Shown here: positions 1 to 8,220 of the stretch, piece after piece
Numbering within the stretch: position 1 is the first letter of the stretch
Layout of the letters: each line of letters begins with the position of its first letter
Source: Microbacterium sp. 11MF
GTDB taxonomy: Bacteria > Actinomycetota > Actinomycetes > Actinomycetales > Microbacteriaceae
Assembly: GCF_000383475.1 (NCBI RefSeq)
Contig: NZ_KB911459.1
Span: 634,467 to 698,466 of the forward strand
Direction of reading: 5' to 3'
Length of the DNA: 64,000 nt
Program-made: the position numbers and the translations under genes
Notes under the pieces: generated by a model
What the model saw: only the letters and a program-made list of their open reading frames with translations
Databases searched by the model: none
What the model was told of the DNA's origin: nothing

Positions 1-457
1 CCTTCACGATCTCGACGGAGATCTCCTTGCCGTTCGGGGCGGTGTAGCTTGTCTTCTCGCCCTCGCGCAGGCCCATGATGGCTTCGCCGAGGGGGGATGC
101 CTCGCTGTAGACGTCGAGCTCGCTGTTCGCGCCGATCTCGCGGTTGCCGAGGAGGAACACCTCTTCGCCGCCGGCGACGATCGCAGTGACGACGGTTCCC
201 GACAGGACCGTGCCGTCGGATTCGGGCGCGACGCCCACCTTCGCGTCCTTCAGCAGCTGCTGGAGCGTGCGGATGCGCGCCTCCTGCTTGCCCTGCTCGT
301 CCTTCGCCGCGTGGTAGCCGCCGTTCTCCTTGAGGTCGCCTTCTTCGCGGGCGGCCTCGATGCGCTTGGCGATCTCTTCGCGGCCCGTCGTCGAGAGCTC
401 TTCGAGCTCGGCGGCGAGGCGGTCGTAGGCCTCCTGGGTCAGGAACGTCTCGGACAC
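1..457 (-). CDS. greA: Transcription elongation factor GreA (3' end beyond window)
   Basis: GreA binds the RNA polymerase secondary channel and stimulates cleavage of backtracked transcripts. The gene is read leftward from a GTG at 457 preceded by GGGAG. 152 codons are visible; the usual length is 158-165, so only a few C-terminal residues are missing. The N-terminal coiled coil begins SETFLTQEAYDRL and carries the family's acidic tip region (EEGDLKENGGYH). The C-terminal FKBP-like domain is recognisable from the GLREGEKTSYTAPNG stretch. It lies downstream of the DUF4307 gene in the same direction, separated by a hairpin. The neighbourhood resembles the greA-DUF4307 pair of mycobacteria. Function is assigned by family knowledge; the start is inferred from the ribosome site. 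Confidence 0.95.
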   Translation of the reverse strand, partial: MSETFLTQEAYDRLAAELEELSTTGREEIAKRIEAAREEGDLKENGGYHAAKDEQGKQEARIRTLQQLLKDAKVGVAPESDGTVLSGTVVTAIVAGGEEVFLLGNREIGANSELDVYSEASPLGEAIMGLREGEKTSYTAPNGKEISVEIVK

Positions 458-491
458 GTGATCTCCCGGTGCGGTCGATGGGTAAGCCAAA

Positions 492-514
492 CGCCCCGGC
501 AAGTCACCGGGGCG
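492..514 (-). terminator. Hairpin terminator after the DUF4307 gene
   Basis: CGCCCCGG (492-499) pairs perfectly with CCGGGGCG (507-514) around a 7-nt loop. On the minus strand it follows the DUF4307 stop and is followed by TTTGG. It lies between that gene and greA, so it probably limits read-through or stabilises the upstream transcript. Confidence 0.55.
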
Positions 515-528
515 CGAGAAATCCCAGC

Positions 529-933
529 TTAGAGGATCCAGCAGGAGCGGACAAAACCTGTCGTGGCTTCGGCCGTGGTGCGGATGCGTTCGGTCAGGGC
601 GCGGGTGTGGTCGTCCGAGGACTCCAGTTCGACGACTCTGAACCCGACGATGCCGTGATCCGGGTCCTGCGCCTCGAGCGCACACGCGACCTTGGTGTCG
701 GGTCTGATCGACACCTGGAATCGGACCTCGACGGTGTGCTCGTCGACGACGGCGAACCCGGTCGAGTCGGCGTCCACCGAGTTGATCGCATTCGACACGG
801 TCGACCAGCCGAGAAGACCTGTCGCGGCGACGGCGACGACACCGACGAGAACCCAGGTCATGCGGCGGGATGCCGTCGACCGGGTGCGCCCGTACCGCTC
901 GGCGAGCTTGCGGTCGACGTCGGTCAGGGTCAT
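529..933 (-). CDS. DUF4307 family membrane-anchored protein
   Basis: 134 residues. A short charged N-terminus (TLTDVDRKLAERYGR) is followed by one transmembrane helix at about residues 26-46 and an extracytoplasmic domain of about 85 residues ending in a conserved-looking Cys (SCWIL). The pattern matches DUF4307, an actinobacterial family of unknown function usually found beside greA and mca. Here greA is next to it, but the expected mycothiol S-conjugate amidase gene is not; the next gene is the small membrane protein at 994. The gene diverges from that one and shares a 61-bp promoter region containing an inverted repeat. No function should be inferred beyond membrane anchoring. Confidence 0.8.
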   Translation of the reverse strand: MTLTDVDRKLAERYGRTRSTASRRMTWVLVGVVAVAATGLLGWSTVSNAINSVDADSTGFAVVDEHTVEVRFQVSIRPDTKVACALEAQDPDHGIVGFRVVELESSDDHTRALTERIRTTAEATTGFVRSCWIL

Positions 934-946
934 GCGGCATCCGTTC

Positions 947-966
947 TAGGCTGGGATCCCAGGCTA
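947..966. promoter_or_regulatory. Near-palindrome in divergent promoter region
   Basis: A 20-bp inverted repeat with a perfect CTGGGATCCCAG core (951-962) and outer TAGG/GGCTA arms. It lies between two divergent genes and contains a TAGGCT hexamer (947-952) that would serve as a rightward -10 box. It could be an operator or two overlapping promoters; the sequence alone cannot decide. Confidence 0.4.
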
Positions 967-993
967 TTCGCTCTGGCTGAGGAATGAGGTCAC

Positions 994-1278
994 ATGCCGG
1001 ATCTGCGAGGGCTCGCAGCCACCCCGTCTCCCACCCCGACCGGACCGCCCGCCGAGCTGGTGACGCCGGGTATCGCGGGATTCGTCGCCATCGCGGTGGT
1101 GGCGATCGTGATCGTCCTCCTGGCGATCGACATGCTGCGCCGCATCCGCCGTGCTCAGTACCGGTCGGACGTCAACGAGATGCTGGATGCCGAGGAGGCA
1201 GCAGCTCGTGGAGAGGTCGCGCCCCGCGACGAGGAGGGACCCGAGGACCTCACGCCGGGAGGCCCAGCGAGGGGCTGA
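994..1278 (+). CDS. Small single-pass membrane protein, hypothetical
   Basis: 94 residues: a Pro/Thr-rich N-terminus, one strong hydrophobic helix at about residues 27-47, then a basic stop-transfer segment (RRIRRAQYR) and an acidic, Glu/Asp-rich cytoplasmic tail. The start ATG follows GAGG with suitable spacing. It probably corresponds to the small hypothetical protein that follows mca in mycobacteria, judged by position and topology. The 3' end overlaps the convergent hemolysin-III gene by 29 bp. No functional motif is visible. Confidence 0.7.
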   Translation: MPDLRGLAATPSPTPTGPPAELVTPGIAGFVAIAVVAIVIVLLAIDMLRRIRRAQYRSDVNEMLDAEEAAARGEVAPRDEEGPEDLTPGGPARG

Positions 1279-1987
1279 GCGGTGACAGCGAGATCAACAG
1301 GCACGCGGTCCAGTGGCAGAGGAACGCCAGCACCGTGCAGACGTGGAAGATCTCGTGGAACCCGAAGTGCCCCGGCCACGGGTTGGGGCGCTTCAGGGCG
1401 TAGACGATCGCACCGCCGGTGTAGAGCAGTCCGCCCACGATCACGAGGAACATCATCGCGACGCTCGCGCGCAGCAGGTCGCCCAGGTACATGACGGCGG
1501 CCCAGCCGAGCAGCAGGTACAGCGCGACGTAGAGCCAGCGCGGCGCGTTGATCCAGAACACCCGGAACAGGATGCCGAGCAGGGCGCCCGACCACACCAG
1601 GACGAGCAGCAGCGTCCCCTGACCGGGGGCGAGGGCGAGGGTGGCGATCGGCGTGTACGTCCCCGCGATGAGCAGGAGGATGTTCGCGTGATCGATGCGC
1701 TTGAGCACGATCTTGGTCCGCGGGCCCCAGTCGAAACGGTGGTAGAGCGCGGAGTTGCCGAAGAGCAGCAGCGAGGTCACCATGAACACGGCGGCCGCCC
1801 ACTTCGCCGGGGCTCCCTGCGCGAGCGCGATCAGGACGACTCCCGCGACGATCGCGACCGGGAATGTGCCCGCGTGGACCCACCCGCGCCAGGTGGGTCT
1901 GATCTCGACCTGTTCGTCGACCGCCGCCGCTTCGAGGAGGGGCAGCTGAGGCATCTCGGCTCCGTCGTCGGGAAGGTTTCGGGTCAC
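1250..1987 (-). CDS. Hemolysin III / PAQR family membrane protein
   Basis: 245 residues with seven predicted membrane segments. The family's metal-site motifs are present: the segment near residue 80 with NSALYHRFDW, HANILLLIAGTYTP in the middle, and the C-terminal HFGFHEIFHVCTVLAFLCHW. These His, Asp and Ser positions are the putative zinc-hydrolase ligands of the PAQR/CREST superfamily. The name hemolysin III is historical and does not imply a toxin. The GTG start sits 7 nt after a TAGGCT hexamer (1995-2000, minus strand), so the mRNA may be leaderless. Same location beside a Z-prenyl synthase gene as in mycobacteria. Confidence 0.85.
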   Translation of the reverse strand: MTRNLPDDGAEMPQLPLLEAAAVDEQVEIRPTWRGWVHAGTFPVAIVAGVVLIALAQGAPAKWAAAVFMVTSLLLFGNSALYHRFDWGPRTKIVLKRIDHANILLLIAGTYTPIATLALAPGQGTLLLVLVWSGALLGILFRVFWINAPRWLYVALYLLLGWAAVMYLGDLLRASVAMMFLVIVGGLLYTGGAIVYALKRPNPWPGHFGFHEIFHVCTVLAFLCHWTACLLISLSPLSPSLGLPA

Positions 1988-2073
1988 GTCCCCGAGCCTA
2001 CGCGCGCCGTCATACCGGCGGCTGAATACGCGCCCCTCCCACTCCGATCGCCCGGCCGGAGTAGCGTAGCCCT

Positions 2074-2859
2074 GTGACCCGCGCCCCTTCGACCCAAGGA
2101 CGCGGACTGCTGTACCGCCTCTACAGCTCGAGGCTGCGGCGCGAGATCGAGGCGGGCACGGTTCCGCACCACGTCGCGATGATGATCGACGGCAACCGCC
2201 GATGGGCCCGCCAGCTCGGGTACACGACCGTGTCGCACGGCCACCGCGCCGGTGCCGCGAAGATGCACGAGTTCCTGCGCTGGTGCGACGAGCTCGGCAT
2301 CCAGGTCGTCTCGCTCTACCTGCTCTCGACGGACAACCTCGTCAAGCGCGACTCGCAGGAGCTCACGGACCTCATCGAGATCATCGCCGACCTCGCCGAG
2401 ACCCTCTCGCACGAGCCGGGATGGCGCGTGAAGCACGTCGGTCGCGCCGAGGTGCTGCCGTCCGACCTCGCCGACGGCCTCCGGACGGCGGAGGCGCGCA
2501 CCCGGGAGAACACCGGACTCCACGTGAACCTCGCGGTCGCCTACGGCGGCCGCGGTGAGATCGTCGACGCCGTCCGCAGCATCATCGCGAAGCACAACGA
2601 GAAGGGCGGCTCCCTGGAGGAGCTCGCCGAGAGCCTCACCCCCGAGCAGATCGGCGAGCACCTGTACACCGGTGGTCAGCCGGACCCCGACCTCGTGATC
2701 CGGACCTCGGGGGAGCAGCGCCTGAGCGACTTCCTGCTGTGGCAGTCCGCGCACAGCGAGTTCTACTTCGTCGAGGCGCTCGGGCCGGACCTGCGCGAGG
2801 TCGATTTCCTCCGCGCGATCCGCGACTTCGGCGACCGGGATCGGCGCTTCGGCAGCTGA
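2074..2859 (+). CDS. uppS: Isoprenyl transferase (cis-prenyl diphosphate synthase)
   Basis: 261 residues of the UPP synthase family, which condenses isopentenyl diphosphate units in cis onto an allylic primer to make polyprenyl phosphate carriers for the cell wall. Family motifs are clear: MMIDGNRRWA with the catalytic Asp near residue 37, GHRAGA, SLYLLSTDN, and the C-terminal PDLVIRTSGEQRLSDFLLWQSAHSE split by family consensus. Length fits. Beside a hemolysin-III gene, the position resembles the short-chain (Z-FPP) synthase of mycobacteria, so the chain length made is uncertain. The GTG lies exactly 6 nt after TAGCGT (2062-2067), which predicts a leaderless mRNA. Confidence 0.92.
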   Translation: MTRAPSTQGRGLLYRLYSSRLRREIEAGTVPHHVAMMIDGNRRWARQLGYTTVSHGHRAGAAKMHEFLRWCDELGIQVVSLYLLSTDNLVKRDSQELTDLIEIIADLAETLSHEPGWRVKHVGRAEVLPSDLADGLRTAEARTRENTGLHVNLAVAYGGRGEIVDAVRSIIAKHNEKGGSLEELAESLTPEQIGEHLYTGGQPDPDLVIRTSGEQRLSDFLLWQSAHSEFYFVEALGPDLREVDFLRAIRDFGDRDRRFGS

Positions 2860-3008
2860 GATCGACACGGGCGGATGCCGCCGGTGCACTCGACACGGAG
2901 AGTTCACACGTCGGACACATCAGGCGGCGTGTCGTGGCCCCGGAGTGTCGCCGGGGGAGCCTACGTTCATCCCAACGGGCAGAGCGTCCGTTCGGGTCGG
3001 CCTCTCAC

Positions 3009-3036
3009 GACTCGTGACCCCTGGTCGACTCGTGAC
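3009..3036 (+). repeat. Direct repeat GACTCGTGAC upstream of the PhoH gene
   Basis: GACTCGTGAC occurs at 3009-3018 and 3027-3036, an 18-bp period. It lies in the 213-bp gap between uppS and the PhoH gene. It may be a tandem regulator site or part of the 5' leader. A possible -10 hexamer, TACGTT, lies at 2962-2967. Confidence 0.4.
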
Positions 3037-3038
3037 TG

Positions 3039-3058
3039 CCGGGTGGGTTCCCACCCGG
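3039..3058 (+). promoter_or_regulatory. Stable hairpin just before the PhoH start
   Basis: CCGGGTGGG (3039-3047) pairs perfectly with CCCACCCGG (3050-3058) across a 2-nt gap; in RNA the innermost pairs would open. It ends 14 nt before the chosen GTG start and no U-run follows, so an effect on ribosome access is more plausible than termination. Confidence 0.4.
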
Positions 3059-3072
3059 GGCGGGAGTGGGTT

Positions 3073-4428
3073 GTGGCCACACGAGCACCTGAGAAGCAGC
3101 GTTACCAGGACGAGTCCATGGAGGGGGCCGAGGATCAGGACCTCCGCACCTATGTGCTGGACACCTCCGTCCTCCTGAGCGATCCGCGGGCACTGTTCCG
3201 GTTCGCCGAGCACTCCGTCGTGCTGCCGGTCGTCGTGATCACCGAGCTGGAGCGCAAGCGCCACGATCCCGAGATCGGGTACTTCGCCCGCCAGGCGCTG
3301 CGTCACCTGGACGAGCTGCGCGTCGAGCACGGTCGGCTCGATTTCCCCGTCCCCGTCGGCGACGAGGGCACACTCCGGGTCGAGCTGACCAACACCGACC
3401 CGACCGTCCTCCCCGCGGGGATGCGGCTGGGCGACAACGACACCCGCATCCTTTCGGTCGCCATGCACCTGAGCCAGGAGGGGCAGTCCGTCACGGTCGT
3501 CTCGAAGGACCTGCCGATGCGCGTCAAGGCGGCCTCCCTCGGCCTCCACGCCGAGGAGTACCTCGCCGAGCAGGCGGTCGATTCCGGGTGGACGGGGATC
3601 GCGTCGATCGACCTGTCGGGCGACGAGGTCAGCGACCTCTACGACAGCGAGATCGGCGTCAGCGAGGACGTGCGCGGGCTCCCCGTGAACACGGGCCTCG
3701 TGATCCACTCCGAGCGCGGATCCGCGCTCGGCCGGGTCACCGGCGACGGCTCGTACAAGCTCGTCCGCGGTGATCGCGACGTGTTCGGTCTGCACGGCCG
3801 CTCGGCCGAGCAGCGGATCGCGATCGACCTGCTCCTCGACCCCGAGGTGGGCATCGTCTCGCTCGGCGGACGCGCCGGCACCGGCAAGTCCGCGCTCGCC
3901 CTCTGCGCAGGTCTCCAGTCGGTCCTCGAGCAGCAGCAGCAGAAGAAGATCATCGTCTTCCGCCCGCTCTACGCGGTCGGCGGACAGGAGCTCGGTTACC
4001 TGCCCGGCGACCAGCAGGAGAAGATGAACCCCTGGGGTCAGGCGGTGTTCGACACCCTCGGGTCCGTCGTCACCGGCAACGTCCTCGAGGAGGTCGTCGC
4101 GCGGGGGATGCTCGAGGTCATGCCGCTCACGCACATCCGCGGCCGCTCCCTCCACGACGCCTTCGTCATCGTGGATGAGGCGCAGTCGCTCGAGCGGAAC
4201 GTCCTGCTGACCGTCCTCAGCCGCATCGGGCAGAACTCCCGCGTCGTGCTCACCCACGACGTGGGACAGCGCGACAACCTGCGGGTGGGACGCCACGACG
4301 GCATCGCGTCGGTCATCGAGACCCTCAAGGGCCACGACCTGTTCGGCCACGTCACGCTCGTGCGGTCGGAGCGTTCGGCGATCGCCGCACTCGTGACGGA
4401 CCTGCTGGAAGCCGGCGAACTCAGCTGA
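3073..4428 (+). CDS. PIN-PhoH family RNA helicase/ATPase (PhoH2-like)
   Basis: 451 residues from GTG 3073. The N-terminal PIN nuclease domain (about residues 25-150) opens with [13 protein letters not shown] and has a later acidic cluster (GDNDTRIL). The C-terminal PhoH ATPase has Walker [10 protein letters not shown] near residue 265 and Walker [13 protein letters not shown]. Such fusions (PhoH2) unwind and cleave RNA in vitro in mycobacteria; some are linked to a small upstream partner, which I do not see here. Other in-frame starts exist: ATG 2875, which gives an implausible leader-like extension, and ATG 3118, just before the PIN domain. 3073 is preferred because the encoded [13 protein letters not shown] looks protein-like. 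Ends at a strong bidirectional terminator. Confidence 0.88.
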   Translation: MATRAPEKQRYQDESMEGAEDQDLRTYVLDTSVLLSDPRALFRFAEHSVVLPVVVITELERKRHDPEIGYFARQALRHLDELRVEHGRLDFPVPVGDEGTLRVELTNTDPTVLPAGMRLGDNDTRILSVAMHLSQEGQSVTVVSKDLPMRVKAASLGLHAEEYLAEQAVDSGWTGIASIDLSGDEVSDLYDSEIGVSEDVRGLPVNTGLVIHSERGSALGRVTGDGSYKLVRGDRDVFGLHGRSAEQRIAIDLLLDPEVGIVSLGGRAGTGKSALALCAGLQSVLEQQQQKKIIVFRPLYAVGGQELGYLPGDQQEKMNPWGQAVFDTLGSVVTGNVLEEVVARGMLEVMPLTHIRGRSLHDAFVIVDEAQSLERNVLLTVLSRIGQNSRVVLTHDVGQRDNLRVGRHDGIASVIETLKGHDLFGHVTLVRSERSAIAALVTDLLEAGELS

Positions 4429-4445
4429 GCCGCATCCTGCACGCC

Positions 4446-4479
4446 ACGACGCCCCCGGCCGACGGACCGGGGGCGTCGT
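4446..4479. terminator. Bidirectional hairpin terminator
   Basis: A perfect 13-bp stem, ACGACGCCCCCGG (4446-4458) with CCGGGGGCGTCGT (4467-4479), and an 8-nt loop. It separates the convergent PhoH and response-regulator genes. There is no U-tract, as is common in actinobacteria. Confidence 0.75.
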
Positions 4480-4491
4480 GTGTCGGACATG

Positions 4492-5148
4492 TCACTCCCA
4501 GCGGTAGCCCTCGCCGCGCACCGTCATGATGTGGTCGGCGCCGAGCTTGGCGCGCAGATACCGCACGTAGACGTCGACGACGTTCGATCCCGGGTCGAAG
4601 TCCAAGCCCCACACCCGGCTCAGCAGGACCTCCCGCGTGAGGACCTCGCCCGCGTTCCGGACGAACTGCTCGGCGAGGGCGAACTCGCGCGACGACAGCT
4701 CCACCTCACGGCCGGCCACGGTGGCTCGGCGAGACAGGATGTCGAGCGTGACGTCTCCGCGCGTGAGCGAGGTGGGAGCGCTCGCGGCACTGTCGCGCAG
4801 CCGGGACCGCACGCGTGCCATGAGCTCGGCCACCGCGAAGGGCTTCGGGACGTAGTCGCTGGCCCCGGCATCCAATCCTTCGATCGTGTCGTTCGTCCCG
4901 CTCCGCGCGGTGAGCATGATCACCGGCGTCGTGTGGCCCGCGCCGCGGAGCTCGCGGAGGACGTCGAACCCGTCCATGGTGGGCAGTCCGACGTCGAGCA
5001 CGATGAGGTCGACGTCGCCCGAGAGCGCGATCTCGAGGGCGTCGGGTCCGTCCTCGGCGCCGACCGCCTCGAACCCCTCCGCGTGCACGGCGCGCGAGAC
5101 GAGCGACACGATGTGCGGTTCGTCGTCGACGATCAGGATGCGGGTCAT
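4492..5148 (-). CDS. OmpR/PhoB-type response regulator
   Basis: 218 residues. The receiver domain (1-115) has the acidic pair D8/D9, phosphoacceptor D52 in IVLDVGLP, the Thr in MLTAR and the conserved Lys in YVPKPF. The C-terminal winged helix (about 125-218) carries LSSREFALAEQFVRN, the recognition-helix region SNVVDVYVRYLRAKL and the terminal hairpin TVRGEGYRW. It is translated from an ATG that overlaps the kinase stop by 4 bp, so the pair is co-expressed and probably cognate. The regulated genes are not evident. Last gene of its operon, ending near a terminator. Confidence 0.92.
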   Translation of the reverse strand: MTRILIVDDEPHIVSLVSRAVHAEGFEAVGAEDGPDALEIALSGDVDLIVLDVGLPTMDGFDVLRELRGAGHTTPVIMLTARSGTNDTIEGLDAGASDYVPKPFAVAELMARVRSRLRDSAASAPTSLTRGDVTLDILSRRATVAGREVELSSREFALAEQFVRNAGEVLTREVLLSRVWGLDFDPGSNVVDVYVRYLRAKLGADHIMTVRGEGYRWE

Positions 5149-6125
5149 TCAGTGGCCTCTCGCTGCAGCAGAACATCGCCGGCGCGGATGGGTGACGGCA
5201 GCGCCCCCCGGGTGCCGATGGGTATCTCCAGGGTGAACGTAGCACCGCCGCCGGGGGTGTCGGCGACGGCGCAGTACCCGCCGTGGGCCTTCGCGATCGC
5301 GTCGACGATCGCCAGGCCCAGACCCGAGCCGCCGACATGTCGTTTGCCCGTTCCGCGGTCGAAGCGGCGGAAGATCCGGTGGCGGACGGCGGGCGGGATG
5401 CCGGGGCCGTGGTCGCGCACCCAGAGCTGCGCTCCGGCGGCGTGGACGGCGCTCCCGATCTCGATCACCGTGCCGGTGGGGGAGTACTTGGCGGCGTTGT
5501 CGGCGAGCTGCACCCACGCCTGCAGCAGACGATCGCCGTCGGCGCGGATCACCGCATCCGCACCCTGCTCGACGCGCCAGTCGTGGTCGCCGATCACCCC
5601 GACCATCTCGAAGACCCGCTGGGTGAGCGCGGCGAGGTCCACCTCGCCCGTGGAGAGCTGTCCGCCCTCGACGGCCGCCAGCACGTCGATGTCGCCGATG
5701 AGGCGGGTCATACGGTCGAGCTCGGCGATGCCGAGCGCGCGGATCGCCTCGACGTCGTCCGGGTCCGCGGCATCCATCATCTCGAGGTGGCCGCGGACGA
5801 TCGTGATGGGCGTCTTCAGTTCGTGACGCACATCGTCGAGCAACCGCTGCTGGGCCTCGAACGCGCCTTCCACCGTGTCGCCGGCGGCCAGTGCGGCCAG
5901 CCCTCGGCGCTCGAGGACCGCCCAGCCCACGACACCCACGCCCGCCAGGGCGGGGACCGTGGCGATCGCCCAGATCAGCGCGGTCCACCCGGCGGCGGCC
6001 GGGGCGACCAGCAGCACGACGACGAACGCCGCCGCGCCCACGCCGACGAGGCCCGCTGCGGCGACCGCGAGAAGGATCCCGAGTCCCGGCGTGCCCCGTC
6101 GCGGTGGTGCGGCGGCGCTGTTCAC
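5145..6125 (-). CDS. Sensor histidine kinase, short membrane sensor
   Basis: 326 residues. Two hydrophobic helices (about 15-42 and 48-72) are followed directly by the dimerisation helix with H-box VRHELKTPI (phosphorylated H101). The N-box is QLADNAAKYS, the G1 box DHGPGIP and the G2 box GGSGLGLAIV. There is almost no extracytoplasmic loop and no clear HAMP, so it may be an intramembrane-sensing kinase or may respond through a partner. It overlaps the response regulator by 4 bp. Signal unknown. Confidence 0.9.
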   Translation of the reverse strand: MNSAAAPPRRGTPGLGILLAVAAAGLVGVGAAAFVVVLLVAPAAAGWTALIWAIATVPALAGVGVVGWAVLERRGLAALAAGDTVEGAFEAQQRLLDDVRHELKTPITIVRGHLEMMDAADPDDVEAIRALGIAELDRMTRLIGDIDVLAAVEGGQLSTGEVDLAALTQRVFEMVGVIGDHDWRVEQGADAVIRADGDRLLQAWVQLADNAAKYSPTGTVIEIGSAVHAAGAQLWVRDHGPGIPPAVRHRIFRRFDRGTGKRHVGGSGLGLAIVDAIAKAHGGYCAVADTPGGGATFTLEIPIGTRGALPSPIRAGDVLLQREATE

Positions 6126-6135
6126 GCTCCGATTA

Positions 6136-7533
6136 TCAACCCGGGTGGGTCATCGAGAGGAGGTCGAGCTTCTCATCGAGCTGCTGCTCGGACAGCTCGC
6201 CCCGCTCGACGTAGCCGAGGTCGATCACGGCGTCCCGGACGGTGATGCCCTTCGCGACGGAGTGCTTGGCGATCTTCGCGGCAGCCTCGTACCCGATGAG
6301 CTTGTTGAGCGGGGTCACGATCGAGGGCGACATCCCCGCGTATGCGGCGGCGCGCTCGACGTTCGCCTCGAGCCCGCTCACCGTCTTGTCGGCGAGGACC
6401 CGCATGGCGTTGGAGAGCAGCCGGATCGACTCGAGCAGCGCCGTACCCATCACGGGGATCGCGACGTTGAGCTCGAACGAGCCGGATGCCCCGGCCCAGG
6501 CGACCGTCGCGTCGTTGCCGATGACGCGGGCGGCGACCATCAGGGTCGCCTCGGGGACGACGGGGTTGACCTTGCCGGGCATGATCGACGACCCCGGCTG
6601 CAAGTCGGGGATGTGCAGCTCTCCAAGGCCGGTGTTCGGTCCCGACCCCATCCAGCGGATGTCGTTGTTGATCTTCGTGAGCGAGACGGCGATGGTGCGG
6701 AGTGCCCCGGATGCCTCGACGAGACCGTCGCGGTTGGCCTGCGCCTCGAAGTGGTCCTTGGCCTCGGTGATCGGCAGCTCGGTCTCGGCGGCCAGGAGCT
6801 CGATGACCTTCTGCGGGAAGCCCAGGGGGGTGTTGATGCCCGTGCCGACGGCGGTGCCGCCGAGGGGGACCTCGCCGACGCGCGGGAGGACGGCCTGGAC
6901 GCGCTCGATGCCGAGACGCATCTGACGCGCGTAGCCGCCGAACTCCTGACCGAGGGTGACCGGTGTCGCGTCCATGAGGTGCGTGCGGCCGCTCTTGACG
7001 ACGCTCTTCCACGCCAGCGCCTTCTCCTCGAAGGCCACGGCGAGGTGGTCCAGGGCGGGGATCAGGTCGTCGATGAGGGCCTGGGTGACGGCGATGTGCA
7101 CCGACGTAGGGAACACGTCGTTGGACGACTGCGACGCGTTGACGTGGTCGTTCGGGTGAACGCTCGAACCGAGCTTGCGGGTCGCGAGGGTCGCGAGGAC
7201 CTCGTTCATGTTCATGTTCGACGAGGTGCCCGAACCGGTCTGGTACGTGTCGACCGGGAACTGCGCGTCGTAGGCGCCCGTGACGACCTCGTCCGCGGCC
7301 CAGGCGATCGCGTCGGCGATCGAGCCGTCGAGGGTGCCGAGGTCCTTGTTGGCCAGCGCGGCGGCCTTCTTGATGCGCGCCAGGGCCGCGATCTGCGTCG
7401 ACTCGAGTCCCGAGCCCGAGATGGGGAAGTTCTCGACGGCGCGCTGGGTCTGCGCGGCGTAGAGCGCGTCCTTCGGCACGCGCACCTCACCCATCGTGTC
7501 GTGCTCGATGCGGTAGTCGGTCTCGTCAGTCAT
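6136..7533 (-). CDS. fumC: Fumarate hydratase class II
   Basis: 465 residues. It interconverts fumarate and L-malate in the TCA cycle as a cytoplasmic homotetramer without a metal cluster. The fumarase/aspartase signature [11 protein letters not shown] with its catalytic Ser is present, as are [23 protein letters not shown] and [16 protein letters not shown] 7533 is chosen because AGGA lies about 9 nt upstream; GTG 7542 would sit too close to the same site. It is the last gene of a leftward cluster with carbonic anhydrase, DUF4245 and exonuclease VII; the grouping resembles that of mycobacteria. The kinase gene follows 10 bp downstream. Confidence 0.96.
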   Translation of the reverse strand: MTDETDYRIEHDTMGEVRVPKDALYAAQTQRAVENFPISGSGLESTQIAALARIKKAAALANKDLGTLDGSIADAIAWAADEVVTGAYDAQFPVDTYQTGSGTSSNMNMNEVLATLATRKLGSSVHPNDHVNASQSSNDVFPTSVHIAVTQALIDDLIPALDHLAVAFEEKALAWKSVVKSGRTHLMDATPVTLGQEFGGYARQMRLGIERVQAVLPRVGEVPLGGTAVGTGINTPLGFPQKVIELLAAETELPITEAKDHFEAQANRDGLVEASGALRTIAVSLTKINNDIRWMGSGPNTGLGELHIPDLQPGSSIMPGKVNPVVPEATLMVAARVIGNDATVAWAGASGSFELNVAIPVMGTALLESIRLLSNAMRVLADKTVSGLEANVERAAAYAGMSPSIVTPLNKLIGYEAAAKIAKHSVAKGITVRDAVIDLGYVERGELSEQQLDEKLDLLSMTHPG

Positions 7534-7581
7534 GTCGTTCACGTCCTCGTTTCACGTGTCTGCGGAAGGGGGATGGGGGCG

Positions 7582-8220
7582 TCAGCCGGCTTCGCCGACG
7601 ACGACGTCGGGGATCGCGGTGCCGTCGGCCAGGCGATAGTTCGCCCCGACCACCGCCACGCGTCCCTCGGCCACGGCGTCGCTGATGAGCTCGGAGGAGT
7701 GCAGGATGCCGGCGACGGTGTCGCGCAGGTGCTCGCGGCCGACCTCCTCGGCATCCACCGACGCTGCACTCGAGCCGGGGGTGGCCTGCAGGACGCGGCG
7801 GACGGCGGGAACGATCGGTGCGACCTGGCGCCAGATGCCGGCCGGGAGGGCGGGCGCGTCGGGAGCCGTCGATTCGATGGCGGCGCGGACGGCGCCGCAC
7901 TCGTCGTGCCCGAGGACCACGATCAGCGGCACACCCAGGACGGCGACGGCGTACTCGAGACTGCCGACCACGGAGTCGGAGATCACCTGCCCGGCGTTGC
8001 GGATGACGAACAGATCGCCGAGTCCCTCGTCGAAGATGATCTCCGCCGCGAGTCGGGAGTCGGAGCAGCCGAACAGGGCCGCGGTCGGACGCTGCACGTG
8101 CGCCAGTTCATGGCGACGCTCCGCATCCTGTCGGGGGTGCTGGGGCTCTCCGGCGACGAATCGGCGGTTGCCGGCGAGCATGGCGGACCAGACGTCGGAC
8201 GGGCGGGGGTTCTCGCTCAT
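7582..8220 (-). CDS. Beta-class carbonic anhydrase
   Basis: 212 residues from ATG 8220. It hydrates CO2 to bicarbonate with a zinc held by two Cys, one His and an Asp/Arg dyad. Ligand motifs are complete: GCSDSR (C52, D54, R56) and GHDECGAV (H105, C108). A second hallmark is VIRNAGQVI. The start overlaps the DUF4245 stop by 4 bp (ATGA), so translation is coupled. It lies 48 bp upstream of fumC in the same direction. It may supply bicarbonate to carboxylases, which is inference. Confidence 0.93.
   Translation of the reverse strand: MSENPRPSDVWSAMLAGNRRFVAGEPQHPRQDAERRHELAHVQRPTAALFGCSDSRLAAEIIFDEGLGDLFVIRNAGQVISDSVVGSLEYAVAVLGVPLIVVLGHDECGAVRAAIESTAPDAPALPAGIWRQVAPIVPAVRRVLQATPGSSAASVDAEEVGREHLRDTVAGILHSSELISDAVAEGRVAVVGANYRLADGTAIPDVVVGEAG

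Noticed and set aside
1250..1987. Toxin interpretation of hemolysin III
   Set aside because: The PAQR-type motifs and conserved housekeeping location argue for a membrane hydrolase-like protein; the name is historical.
2920..4350. 476-codon open frame on the minus strand
   Set aside because: It is antisense to the PIN-PhoH gene; its product is biased Glu/Asp/Arg/Val sequence without any family motif, as expected from high-GC codon structure.
4480..5826. 448-codon open frame on the plus strand
   Set aside because: Antisense shadow of the two-component genes.
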